Origin: Plazaster borealis
Taxonomy: Eukaryota; Echinodermata; Asteroidea; Forcipulatida; Labidiasteridae
NCBI GenBank assembly: GCA_021014325.1
Contig: CM037461.1
Location: 2,505,501-2,569,500, forward strand
Reading direction: 5' to 3'
Length of the DNA: 64,000 nucleotides
Shown here: positions 47,001-59,000 of the stretch, piece after piece
How positions within the stretch are numbered: the stretch's first letter is position 1
How the letters are laid out: every line of letters starts with the position of its first letter
Translations under genes and position numbers: made by a program
The notes under the pieces: model-generated
Told to the model about the DNA's origin: nothing
The model's input: the letters and a program-made list of their open reading frames with translations, nothing else
Database searches by the model: none

Positions 47001-50000
47001 ACCAACCAAAATACCGTAACAGTTTTCATTGCTGTGACTGGTACCCCACTCAATTCTTGCTTGGCAAAGAAATTTGCTACTAAACAGCTTGATGAAATTG
47101 GACCCAAGCACAAAAACATGCTAAGCACAGAAAAATCTTGCTTAGCAGAAATGGGTTACCGGCCAACATTCCATACAAATTATACTGTTGCCACCGGTGC
47201 CGCACTCGTTCAAGTGTAAACAGCATTCAGTATTAATATAAATTGTTTTACCCTTTACACTGATGTGTATTAAGCACTGTATACTCGGTACTTTTTCCGA
47301 GTTTCTGTGAAAACGAATCCACAGGCAAATAACTCGGGTGGGATTCGAACCCACGACCTTTGCATTGCTAGAGCAGATGTCTTACCACTAGACCACCGAG
47401 CTAGCCCGGTGGCTAGAGGCAGTTCCATTCCTATGGGGTAGTAGCTCTAAAAATGTCAGTTATGAACCAAAACACCCCCGTACAATAATGTAGAGACCCA
47501 TTTGTCTCAGAATGATGTCAATCAGACGTTTTTGTATGTTGACAAATTATGCACTGGAAGGGTATCAAATACAATGGCAATGTACACTATTTTAACATGA
47601 GGTTAGAGACTTGTAATTTTGTCCCCACTCTCATGAGGACTCTATCTGTTTGAAAAATGAGTACATCACAAAATTGAATTGGTCATTTCCCTTCCTCTTT
47701 AAAGGTATCGTACACGTTTGGTGATGACTCAAAACAAATATTAGCATAAAAACGTACTTGGTAACAAGCAACGGAGAGCTGTTGATAGTATAAAACATTG
47801 TAGGAAACGACTCCCTCTGAAGTAATGTAGTTTTTGAGAAAGAGTTTTTTTCTCACTAAAATAATAAAAACTTCTTGCAAGAAGTTTTTATTCCTATCTG
47901 AAAGCACACAAATTTGTACAACAAGGGTGTTTTTTCTTTCATCATTTTCTTGCAACTTCGATGACCAATTGAGCCCAAATTTTCACAGGTTTGTTATTTT
48001 ATGCATATGTTGGGATACACCAAGTGAGAACACTTGTCTTTGACAATTTCCAAACGTGTTCAGTGCCTTTAAACTGAACAATTCTTCAACATCTTTTGTC
48101 CACTGGTATGTTCAGGTTTATGGATCACAGTCCTACATGTAGTCGCATTTGAGGGTCCCTTGTTTCATTATAATCAGAAATTACATCATAAAAACAATTA
48201 TCGTCAAACACACTTGAACCTTGATTCTGATTAATCAATCAACAAGAGTATGATGTACATTGTAGACATGTGTATTACATGTAAAGGCACTGAACACGTT
48301 TGGAAATTGTCAAAGACCATTGTTATCACTTGTTGTATCCCAACATATGCATAAAATAACAAGCCTGTGGAAATTTGGGCTCAATTGGTCATCGAAGTTC
48401 CAAAACGTGTTCAGTGCCTTTTAACTAATTTTCATATACATGTACCTGTGACAGTTTATCAATTTTGATTGGTCTAGAGGAGATAACGTAGACATATTTA
48501 AATGTGCGATATCCTTATTTGTACTTGTCTCCTTTTCTCCAAGATGAAGCCACTCTACAAGAGTGCAAATTTAAGGTAGCTGATCAAACCTGCCGAGACG
48601 GTGAAACGGCTGGAGCTAGCTGCTTTTGTAAGTCATCTTTCATTTCATTAATTTCATTTCATTTATTCAATTGGTGCTCGATATGGGGCATGGTGTACCC
48701 CCCTATTGTGTCTTCATTGTGTGCTTGGAATCTCAGGAATTCTTTTGAGGATTTTAGGGGGGGGGGAGTTCTATACAAGAGGAAAATAGTGTGTTATAAT
48801 ATGGGAACATTGTGGAGGGGGGACCCTCTGCCCCATATCAGGCAGGCTTTACATTTATTATTTCACAGGGTATGAAAAAACAGTTGCAAAACAAACAGAC
48901 GGTTAAGGGTTCTGTATACGTTTGGTAATGACTCTGAAAGTTAATGGCGATAAAAACTTACTTGGTAAGAAGTACAACAGCTTTGGATAATGCATTTTGA
49001 GAAACTTTTCACTTCGGAGTACTGCGGTTATGGAAAAAGATATCACTTTTTATCCCCCCAAATTTGAATCTGAGAAGCGTTACTGACAGTAACGTTTCAA
49101 GGCGCAGTGTTCCATAGGCCATGGGCACCAGTGTTCAGTAGGCCGTATTTACCAGTGTTTTGTTGGCCCTGGGCACCAGTGAGAGTTAACTTGACCTTAA
49201 ATCTTGTTTGTTTTCTTGACGATACAGTCCCAGGTTATCTAGGGTGTTACCTGGACAGGACAGTGGGAAGTGTCCTCACTGACGCATCGACGAGTAGCGA
49301 TGACATGACTGTACGCAAATGCCTTCAATTCTGCTACGATAATGGCATGAGGTGAGTTGAACGAGGCAGTCTAGTGCATCAGACATCAGGACCCAATTTC
49401 ATGGCTCTACTTACCGCGGAATTCTGCGCTTACGGAGCCCTTGTAGCACATAATTCTATGATGTGTAAGCGCAGAATTTCGCGGTAAGCAGAGCCATGAA
49501 ATTGGGCACTGATGGCCAAGTCATCAGGATGTGGGTTCCAATAATAATAATATAATACTCATAATAATATCGGCTCTTATATCATAATTCCAAACAATGA
49601 TCATTGCGCTTCAAACATTATTACCCCTGGTCACTGGGCCATATATTTCATTCCTTAAACCATCTCAGCTCCCTGGGGAGTATACAGCCTGTGCTGCCAA
49701 GTATATAGCGTACTAAGCTAAATCAATCACAAGAACCATCTCTGCCCTCACAGGTACAAAAAATGCAACTCAGCTGATTTTGGTTGTTACAACCAAAATC
49801 AAGGACAATGTGTTTACATGCTGAAAATTGTTCATGGTTTTTCACACAACGGATTAACTTAAGCCCAATTTTCACAGGTTTGTTATTTCATGTACAGTCG
49901 ACACTCTCGTTAATACGAGGTTCTCCGGACTAGCCTGTTTCCTTGTAATATCCAAAGCTTGTAATATCTGATCGGGATAATATCAATGCACTTTGATAAA

Positions 50001-53000
50001 GTACATGACATAATGGCCGCACGTGTACACAGATAAGCCTGCTGCAATACAGTGGATAACTGTGTGCATAGTGTGTGCATGTACCGCACAAACAAGCACA
50101 AAATTGGGCTAATAAAACTGTTTTAATTGAGTCAGTTTAGTTTGAAAGTCAATTTATAAAATCAATTTACATTTTACACGATTGAAAACATGTCTGAGAT
50201 TTTAACTTGCTGTACTTGTTTAGCGAAGTTTCGTTGCAAAACTTCAGTCGCAGCAGTTAACAAAAAGAATCTTGACTTTCATTGGTAACCACCAGTGTAG
50301 TGCTGTATGGTTCATTGCTAATGCAGGAAACCAGGGAAATCTTGCTGTTGCATTAAATATTGTTGGCTCAAATATTTTACCGTTCTTAGTTGCGATGGGG
50401 TTTTTTTCTGCTGAAAATGCACATCAAGCACTTGTAAAACTCAATGGATCAGTATCTTTTCCGAAGATTTCACATGAATTGATGAATGCCTACTTAGTAT
50501 GGAATCTGCTCCGTTGTTTAAACCATGCAAGCCTCCTAATCCCGCCATTGTCCGGAGTTAACAACCTGCTCGTGAATCGTGACTCCAGTTTCGGATTAGT
50601 ATTGCTAGCGATAGCGTCCAGTTAGCACCTGTATTGATTGTCGTACAAGCCATAAATAACGATTTTCAGGCTGTTAAAGGTATTTCCTTTGCTGTTTTTT
50701 TTATTATTCTCGTTACAAAAGGGTTGAAAACAATGTTTTGCTCGTAACGGGCCGACAAAATTACTTTGTTGTAACCTTGTTCTCGCTACTACCGTGCTCC
50801 TGTAATCCGTATTTAAATGCATGCATGAAACACGCATGGGGCAGTTCGGGACCAGCAAAAAAACCTGGTATTAACCGGAACCTTGTAAGATGCGATCTCG
50901 TAATAACTGGAATCGACTGTGTATGGTTGAACACACAAAACATGAACACTGTTTGCGACTATTTTGTCAGCTCTACCAATCCTGTATAATACCTTTAAAA
51001 AAAACATCTATTGTGTCCACTCTTCTTTCTCAGGTATGCCGGCTTGAGGGAAAACACCGGCTGTTACTGCGGGAGAAATGGAACCGATTATGACTCCTGG
51101 GGTAAAGTCAGCAACACCAACTGTATGTTACACTGCAGTGGCAACCATGCTGAAGTGTGTGGTGGCACGACAACCTGGTTCTGGACCTCCTCTATTTATG
51201 ACAGTGAGTGTAGTGTAGTTGATGTCACCCATAGAGCTTTTAAAAGGCACTGGACACGTTTGGTAATTGTCAAAGACCAGTATTCTCACTTGGTGTATCC
51301 CATCATATGCATATAATAACAAACCTGTGAAAATTTAGGCTGAATTGGTCATTTCAGTTGCAAAAAAATAATGAAAGAAAAAAACACCCTTGTTGCACAA
51401 ATTTGTTTGCTTTCACAGATGCCTGAGAAAGGCTTCAGGCCTGAAGTCTTTCTCAGATTCAAATATTTTAGTGACAAATTACCTCTTTCTCAAAAACTAC
51501 GTTTACTGCAGAGGGAGTCGTTTCTCACAATGTTTGATACTATCAACAGCTCTCCGTTGCTCTTTACCAAGTAACTTTTTATGCTAATATATATTTTGAG
51601 TAATTACCAAACGTGTACAGTGCCTTTAAAGAGGAAAGGAAATGACCAATTCAATTTTGTGATGTACTCATTTTCCGATAGATAGAGTCCTCATGTGAGT
51701 GGGTAAAAAGTATCAAGTCTCTAACCTCACTTAAAGTAGTTTCAAACTGCATTGTATTCGATACCCTTCCAGTGCAAAATTTGTCAACATCCAAAACATC
51801 CAATGACATCATTCTGAGAAAAATGGGTCTCTACATTTTTGTACGGGGATGTTTTGGTTCAATCCTGACTGTTTCAGAGCGAAATTTGAGACATGACATC
51901 ACTGGATTTCAACAACTATTGGGTGGGGTGTTGTGGGGTGGGGTGTTGTGGCCGGATTCAAGCTCTGGTGTTTGATCAGCAGAGTGTGGGTTTGAATCCC
52001 GGTCGTGACACTTGTGTCCTTGAACAAGACACTTAACCATAAGCTTCTCTCCACCCAGGGGTAAATGGGTACCTGTGAGGGCAGAGATGGTTCTTGTGAT
52101 TGATTTAGCCGAGTAGCGCATTTGTTGCACAAGGCTGTATACTCCACAGGGAGCTGAGATGGTTTAAGGAATGATTTAAGGCCCAGTGACCAGGGGTAAT
52201 AATGTGAAGCGCTTTGGGACGCCCTTCGGGCGTGAAAAGCGCTATAAAAACTAACTATTATATTCCAAGGAGGAATCTTGTTGTCAGTCAAAAGTCAAGG
52301 CTGTTTTGATTTAATATTTTCGAAAGTCAGGAACGAACCAAAACATCCCTGTACAAAAATATACAGACCCATAAATGTGTCCCTCAAATATTGAATAATT
52401 TTGTTGAGGTCTACGTTCGTACTGGGACGTTACTCGTCTTATCATCTCAAAGAGGAAAAAAACGGAAAGGCTGCTTTAATTTGAATGTTTTTACAATAAA
52501 CCATATAAATGTATATATACACATGAATTTCCTCTTTGGATTTACCTTGTCTCTGTTTTTTTGGCGCTCCTCAGTTGATCTTGCCCGATGTGCCAAACCG
52601 AGAGATCCTTCCTTTGGGTTCGTCGAGGAGAGAGGGGCTCTATGGTACGGCAGCGTTACGACGTTCGGATGCTACGATGGCTTCAAGCTGGACAAGGAAG
52701 AAACGTTGACCTGCGCCCTCGGAAAGGAAAACAGTGAGCTGGTTTTGGAGGGTGAATACCCGGAATGCTTGGGTAAGCAACGGCCTGCTCCCTCGAGGGC
52801 CCAATTTCATAGAGCTGCTTAAGCAGAAAATATTGCTAACCAGTTTCCTGCTTAGCAAAAATGAGCAGGATACCAGTCACAAATTGTATATGTAACATGG
52901 TATTTTGGCTGGTAACCTCTGTCTGGTAAGCATAATTTCTACTTCAGGCATGTGAGACTTTCGCGTTTACGCGGAAATCCACATTTTTTATTTTCCCATT

Positions 53001-56000
53001 CCGCGTTTTTCTTGCGGGCTTCGCTTTTTTCCCGTCTCCGCCGTGAGTGGCCGGCTCGCGTTTTTTTAAAATTTTACCTCCAACATCGAGCAACAAGTAA
53101 TTTTACTGCACAACACTCACACAGAGAAGGGGAACCTGGCATCGGGATGCACTTTAATTGCGATTTGATTTTGACACGTGAGTCGTGAAACGTGCCTGCT
53201 ACTTGCTGAAAGGCACACAGTTCTCCGATGCACTAAAGACATGCCCCCCCCCCCCCCCCCCCGCAATGCACCCCGCTGTGCGCTCTGTGGTTTGACTGAC
53301 TGATTAAATGCGGTATAAACAAACTTGTGGTTTTGGAGCGATCTGGAAGGTTTGGAGGTCATTGTATTTAACTAAAAGATGTGTAGTGTGGTTTTTTAGT
53401 GAGAAATGTAGAGACCCCTTGCTTGTTTTCCAGTAGATAGCGATATAAATCTCTTTGTAAACAAACGTAACCCCAGGCACTGTGAACTTCTCCCATGTTT
53501 TCTCCGACACCCAATTTTAAACAAGGTGAATTAACAGCGGGTGAAAAATCTTGTCCTTGACGGTACTTATCCGCTGGTTGTCCTGAACTAATTTTGACAA
53601 GGTCCCTAAGCTCAAATGCTAATCACATGCTTTTTGTATGCTTCCGTGGTTGAAGACATCGAATCTTTGATCTCGGCGTAGTTGTAACGCCACCTATTTT
53701 ATTCATCCATTTAGGCAACAATCACACTTATATTCCTTCCGATACATTTTTTTTCTTAAAGAAATTCCGGATCTATCCAGTCGTAATAAGGTGGATGAAT
53801 CCAATCGAATTGAGGCCCATGCTATTTTCCTCAAAGGTACAAAAGGAACAACAAAAGAAGAAGAAATATCCTTTATGAGTAAGTATAGTCGTAGAAACAA
53901 AGAAACAAAGACAAAAATTGTACATTGGTTGTATCTGAGTGGCGTGTCGTGGCCGAGCAGTCTACTGCATCGGACTCAAGTTCTGATGGTTGAATCATCA
54001 GAGTGTGGGTTCCAATCCCGGTCATCACACTTGTGCCCTTGAGCAAGGCACTTAACCATAATTGCTTCGTAAAAAAAGTTAGGAAGGTAGTGCATTCTGC
54101 TCTACCAGCCAGGCTCCTAGTGGATGATACCCATGCCTACATCCTTACAGACTGTAACAGGGGTAACCCTGTTTCAGCCCTAGGAGTAGGTGGCAACGTG
54201 CCCCTCGTGGCAGTTGATTTGGGTCGGTAGCCCAAATCGGTTAAGTGTAGCCCTCACCTTGAAGTGGCCGTCTGGCCTTTTGATGTTAGGCGATCTCTCA
54301 TTAAAAAAAATATACATATTTTGTTATAAAAGGCATAGAGGGCGTCTGCATTTAGTCGTCTACACTTATTTAGGTTCGAAAAAAATTAACCTCAAAAATC
54401 CAAGATTTATCAATAATTCAGATGAACTTGTTTAAAATAATGTTCTTGAGCAATTTTTGTTCTGTTTTGTTCATGTAATGTTGTGGATTTGTTATTGTTT
54501 TGTTTGATTATTTTGTTTTGTCTCATGACATTTGGAAAACAATGCGACAGTAATTAACTTTAATATGTTTTGTACTCCTTCAGGTGTGCCATAGTCCTGT
54601 CTTTAGATGTACACCATGTTGTTTAATTTGTTGTTTTTTGTTTTCATAAGTCTTGCCTTTTGTATATTATGTTTATTTTTGCACTGTAATTTTAACGATC
54701 TTGTCTGTGAAATTTATAAATTAACTAAAATGAGAAAAATTAAATGGGTTTTTTTTTTACAGATTGATGTTTTTTCTCTTCTAAGTAGACAGATTGGAGT
54801 GACATACATGAATTTTGCTCATAAACTTTTGAATTTTTGAAAATTGTATGTTTTTTCACATTTTAAAAACGTTTCTGTGCTATTTTTTGACATGTTTGTT
54901 TTATACAAGAAACGTTTGCATTTTTGAATTTTGTATATGTATTTTCATGAAACGTTTGAATTTTTGAATATTATGTATTTTCATATTTTGTTAAACATTT
55001 CTGTGCTATCTTTTTTACATGTTTTTTATACATGAAACATTATTTTTTTTAAATATTGTATATGTATTTTCATATTTTTAAAAACATTTCTGTGCTAATT
55101 TGTTTAAATGTTTGTTTTATACATGAAACGTTTGCATTTTTGAATATTGTATATGTGTTTTCATGAAACGTTTGAATTGTTGAATATTAATTATGTATTT
55201 TCATATTTTGAAAAACATTTCTGTGTTATCTTTTTTTATAATTCAACAACCTTCATAATCTGTCATTTTTACTGTTATCTTTTATCTTTGTAAACTTGAC
55301 TTGTTTAGTCTTTGAACTATAGTCCACTTGTTTTTTATTTTTACGGTAAACCAAGTTGATTTGAATTGAATTGAATTGAAACTATTATAAAAATAATAAT
55401 AATAATTGTGGCCATTTATAATGCGCCATGTCCATCTAAAAAGACACTCCTGGCGCAGGAGAGATGTAGAAGCAAATTGGCCTACAATGAGTTACAAAGA
55501 TGAACATACAAGCACAAAAATAAGTTTTCAAACGAGTAGAGTAGAAAACACAAACCTTGACCAAAATTATCTTGAAGTAAAGACAATGCATCCAGTATAT
55601 AACTTAAAGGCATCGTACACGTTTGGTAATTACTCAAAATATATATTAGCATAAAAACTGACTTGGTAACGAGCAACAGAGAGCTGTTGATAGTATAAAA
55701 CATTGAGGTAATTTCTCACTAAAATAATAAAAACTTCTTGCAAGAAGTTTTTATTCCTATCTGAAAGCACACAATTGTACAACAAGGGTGTTTTTTCTTT
55801 CATCATCTTAAACAAAGATTTGATTGAAGAAAAAAAAGCTCTTCGTTTGACGCGTTTTCTCGTTCCGATACGCGCGAGACTTGCACAGTCTATTGCTGAC
55901 TGAATGTTTATTGAATCCTAAAGAAAGAGACACGTACACAAGCATCTTTGAAATTAATGATACAATTCATAGGACGACCCTGATAATTACCATCTTTCTG

Positions 56001-59000
56001 AGCTACAAACATTTGGGGCTAATCACCAAGTGTCTGGTATGATGTAGTGACATGTCTTTCATCATTTTCTTGCAACTTCGATGACCAATTGAGCCCATAT
56101 TTTCACAGGCTTGTTATTTTATGCATATGTTGGGATACACCAAGTGAGAATACTGGTCTTTGACAATTACCAAACGTGTTCAGTGCCTTTAACCAAAATT
56201 ATCTTGAAGTAAAGACAATCCATCCAGTATAAAACTTAAAGGAACATTACAGAATTGGTTTTTGCTAACAAAACAGTGTAAGCACTTATAATCCACCATA
56301 TACATAAACTGACAAACCTGTAGAAGTTTGAGATCGATCGGCCATCTGGGTCACGAGAAAATAGTGAAAAACAGATTACACATTAACATGTGTTATACAA
56401 TGCATGAATAAAACGCTCATGAGCGATAAACTCCAATCGGAAATTAGTTTTATTTATTTCTCATCAAATATGGCATTTCAGACAGAAATATTTCTAGGGA
56501 TGTTTTCTACTATCATCATCATTGGACCGTGTAAGTTTTATGTAAATCTGTGATCTTAAAGAAAATTTTAATTACCAGTTCTGTAACGTTCCTTTAAGAT
56601 GTAGTGTTATGTGTAGACTTCACAATCACTGACTATAAGCAGAGCTCTGAAAACAGCTGCCACAGGGCGCATGTATTATTATTATTGGTCCGTGGCTGTA
56701 ACAATGTTTTCGCTGTTGATTTTTTGTACATTACAGGATTAATCATGGGCACCTTGGTCGGGTTCTGCATCTGCCTGGTGGTTTTTGTCACCATTATCGT
56801 CATCTATAAGAAAGAAAGGTAAAAATTACTCAAACTTTACCCGTTACCGATACTAAGCTTTCTGCTTGGAAAATACGAAGGGGACCGCAGTCCCTGTATC
56901 AGTGCTTCGCTCTGCCTTTTGGTCATGTGCTCTGGGCCTCTACAGTGTATTAGTCTTTTGTAGTTTTGTGTGCTTTGTATAATCGCGTCCTGTCACAGTC
57001 TTTTGTTATGTGCGGGACTGCATGCCTGCGGGTAATAGTAGTTTATTTTACTTTTGCCGTCCCTGACCCACATAGCTGTTGCTGTTTTGTTTTTTGTTAC
57101 ATTTTGTTCGTCCATAGTTATTTGTATTTATTGTTGTACTGGCCCTTTTTAGATGTTTAGGTTCTGTGTATTTCTGCTCATTTTGTATTTTCTTTTGTTT
57201 TGTAAGTTTGTGTTCTTGCTCCTTTTTTTGTTCACGTTTATTATTATGTACATTTATTTATGTATTGTACATTTTGCGTTGTTTTGGTTGAATAAATAAT
57301 AATAATAATAATAATAACAAAGCTCGGTCCTGGTAGGGTTAATGCTGCATCCGATCACCATATCATTTTCTGAATGTTCCCAATTATTTAGCTAGGGCCA
57401 TAATTGTGAAAACAATTTAGTTGACAATAACCCTAGCTTAGACTGTAGTGTTGTGCAAAATTATAGCCCCTACCGATGAAGACCATTAGTGTCGGTAAGA
57501 ATTTATTGCAGGGCAGGTATTATAATTGTTACGATAAGCACGGACTTTTAAACTGCATGCTGTTGACGTCTCTGAGACAACACATTTGAAATGTTGACAA
57601 GATTCTTTCTGCTTCTTCTCACCCATACACTCTTGCTTTGCTGAGATGTCGAACAAAGAGCCATTCCAACAGCTTTATTCAACGTACTGCATCTCTTTGG
57701 AACTCCTTGCCTGGTGCATGTTTCCCTCCATCCTACAATCTAGACTGTTTTAAAGGCATCGTACACATTTGGAAATTGTCAAAGACCAGTGTTCTCACTT
57801 GGTGTATCCCAACATATGCATAAAATAACAAGCCTGTGAAAATTTGGGCTCAATTGGTCATCGAAGTTGCAAGAAAATGATGAAAGAAAAAACACCCTTG
57901 TTGTACAAATTTTTTGTGCTTTCATATAGAATAATAAAAACTTCTTGCAAGAAGTTTTTATTATTTTAGTGAGAAATTACCTCTTTCTCAAAAACTACGT
58001 TACTTCAGAGGGAGTCGTTTCTCACAATGTTTTATACTATCAACAGCTCTCTGTTGGTCGTTACCAAGTCAGTTTTTATGCCAATATACATTTTGAGTAA
58101 TTACCAAACGTGTACGATGCCTTTAAGAGGAATATCAATTCCTACCTCCAGCTCCCCTGAGTTATTTTCATCTTTACTATCTTCTTCTTGTAGCCCTTTA
58201 CCCAGAGTGGCTTTTAGCCTTGTTTGGGGCGAACATAATGTCTTGACCTTGTCCTGTGTTTTTGCTAAGGTACTTTGAATTTTAGTAGCCTATGTTATAA
58301 ATTTGTATTGTCAAATTTTGTAGTGTTCAATTTCTCTGTCCAAAAGTTGGGGGGACAGGGCATTTGCTACAGCTGCTCCCCATTCGTGGAATTTGTTACG
58401 GCTGCACATACAAACATCTAGTTCCTTAAGTACTTTTAAATCTCAACCCAAAACTTTGATGTCTAGCCTTTTTTCGCTCATTGATATTGCATTTTCATTG
58501 TCATTGTCCATGTATGTATTTGTAAGATTTGTATAGGTTTTTGTATTGCGAGGGTAGAGGTTGATATTGTGTTTGAAAAGCCTTCGGAGCCGTATACTCC
58601 CCAGGGAGCTGAGAAAGATTACAGGAATGTTATTGGCCCAATGGCCAGGGCGCTAATGTAAAGCGCATTGAGACTTTATTGTAAAATGCTCTATTTAAGG
58701 ACTAGTTGTTATCATTATTATTGTGTTCTTCTAGGCACCTCGAGCATTCTAATAAGGGTGGATAGGTTACTCGATTGAATTTTATATATTAATGTCCTTT
58801 TATTGATGTAGTTTCTGCTTTTTTATGATGTCAAATTGTTGAAAGTCAGGTTTTTTCCCTGTGATGACTATTGTAAATCAACCCTTTATCTATCTATCTA
58901 GAGTATGCATTATAAGTTTTGTTATTATTATTAATAAATTTTCCACTACAGCTTAGCGATATTTGGCCCTTGTTTTTAACTGCATTTATACCTCAAATTG

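Larger units (their letters stand above)
55560..56240. repeat. 47-bp direct repeats around a family B insertion
   Basis: CCAAAATTATCTTGAAGTAA followed by ACAAT(G/C)CATCCAGTATA occurs at 55560 and 56194. Each copy ends AACTTAAAGG and is followed by a different TTAA element: family B after the first, family L after the second. Confidence 0.8.

Noticed and set aside
47338..47420. Possible minus-strand tRNA
   Set aside because: A-box and B-box are good, but an identical-type head with a SINE body recurs at 45200 and 9240, and the tail is SINE-like.
50272..50625. 117-codon plus frame as a gene
   Set aside because: It lies inside a TIR element in intron 5, has no recognisable domain and no splice or promoter context.
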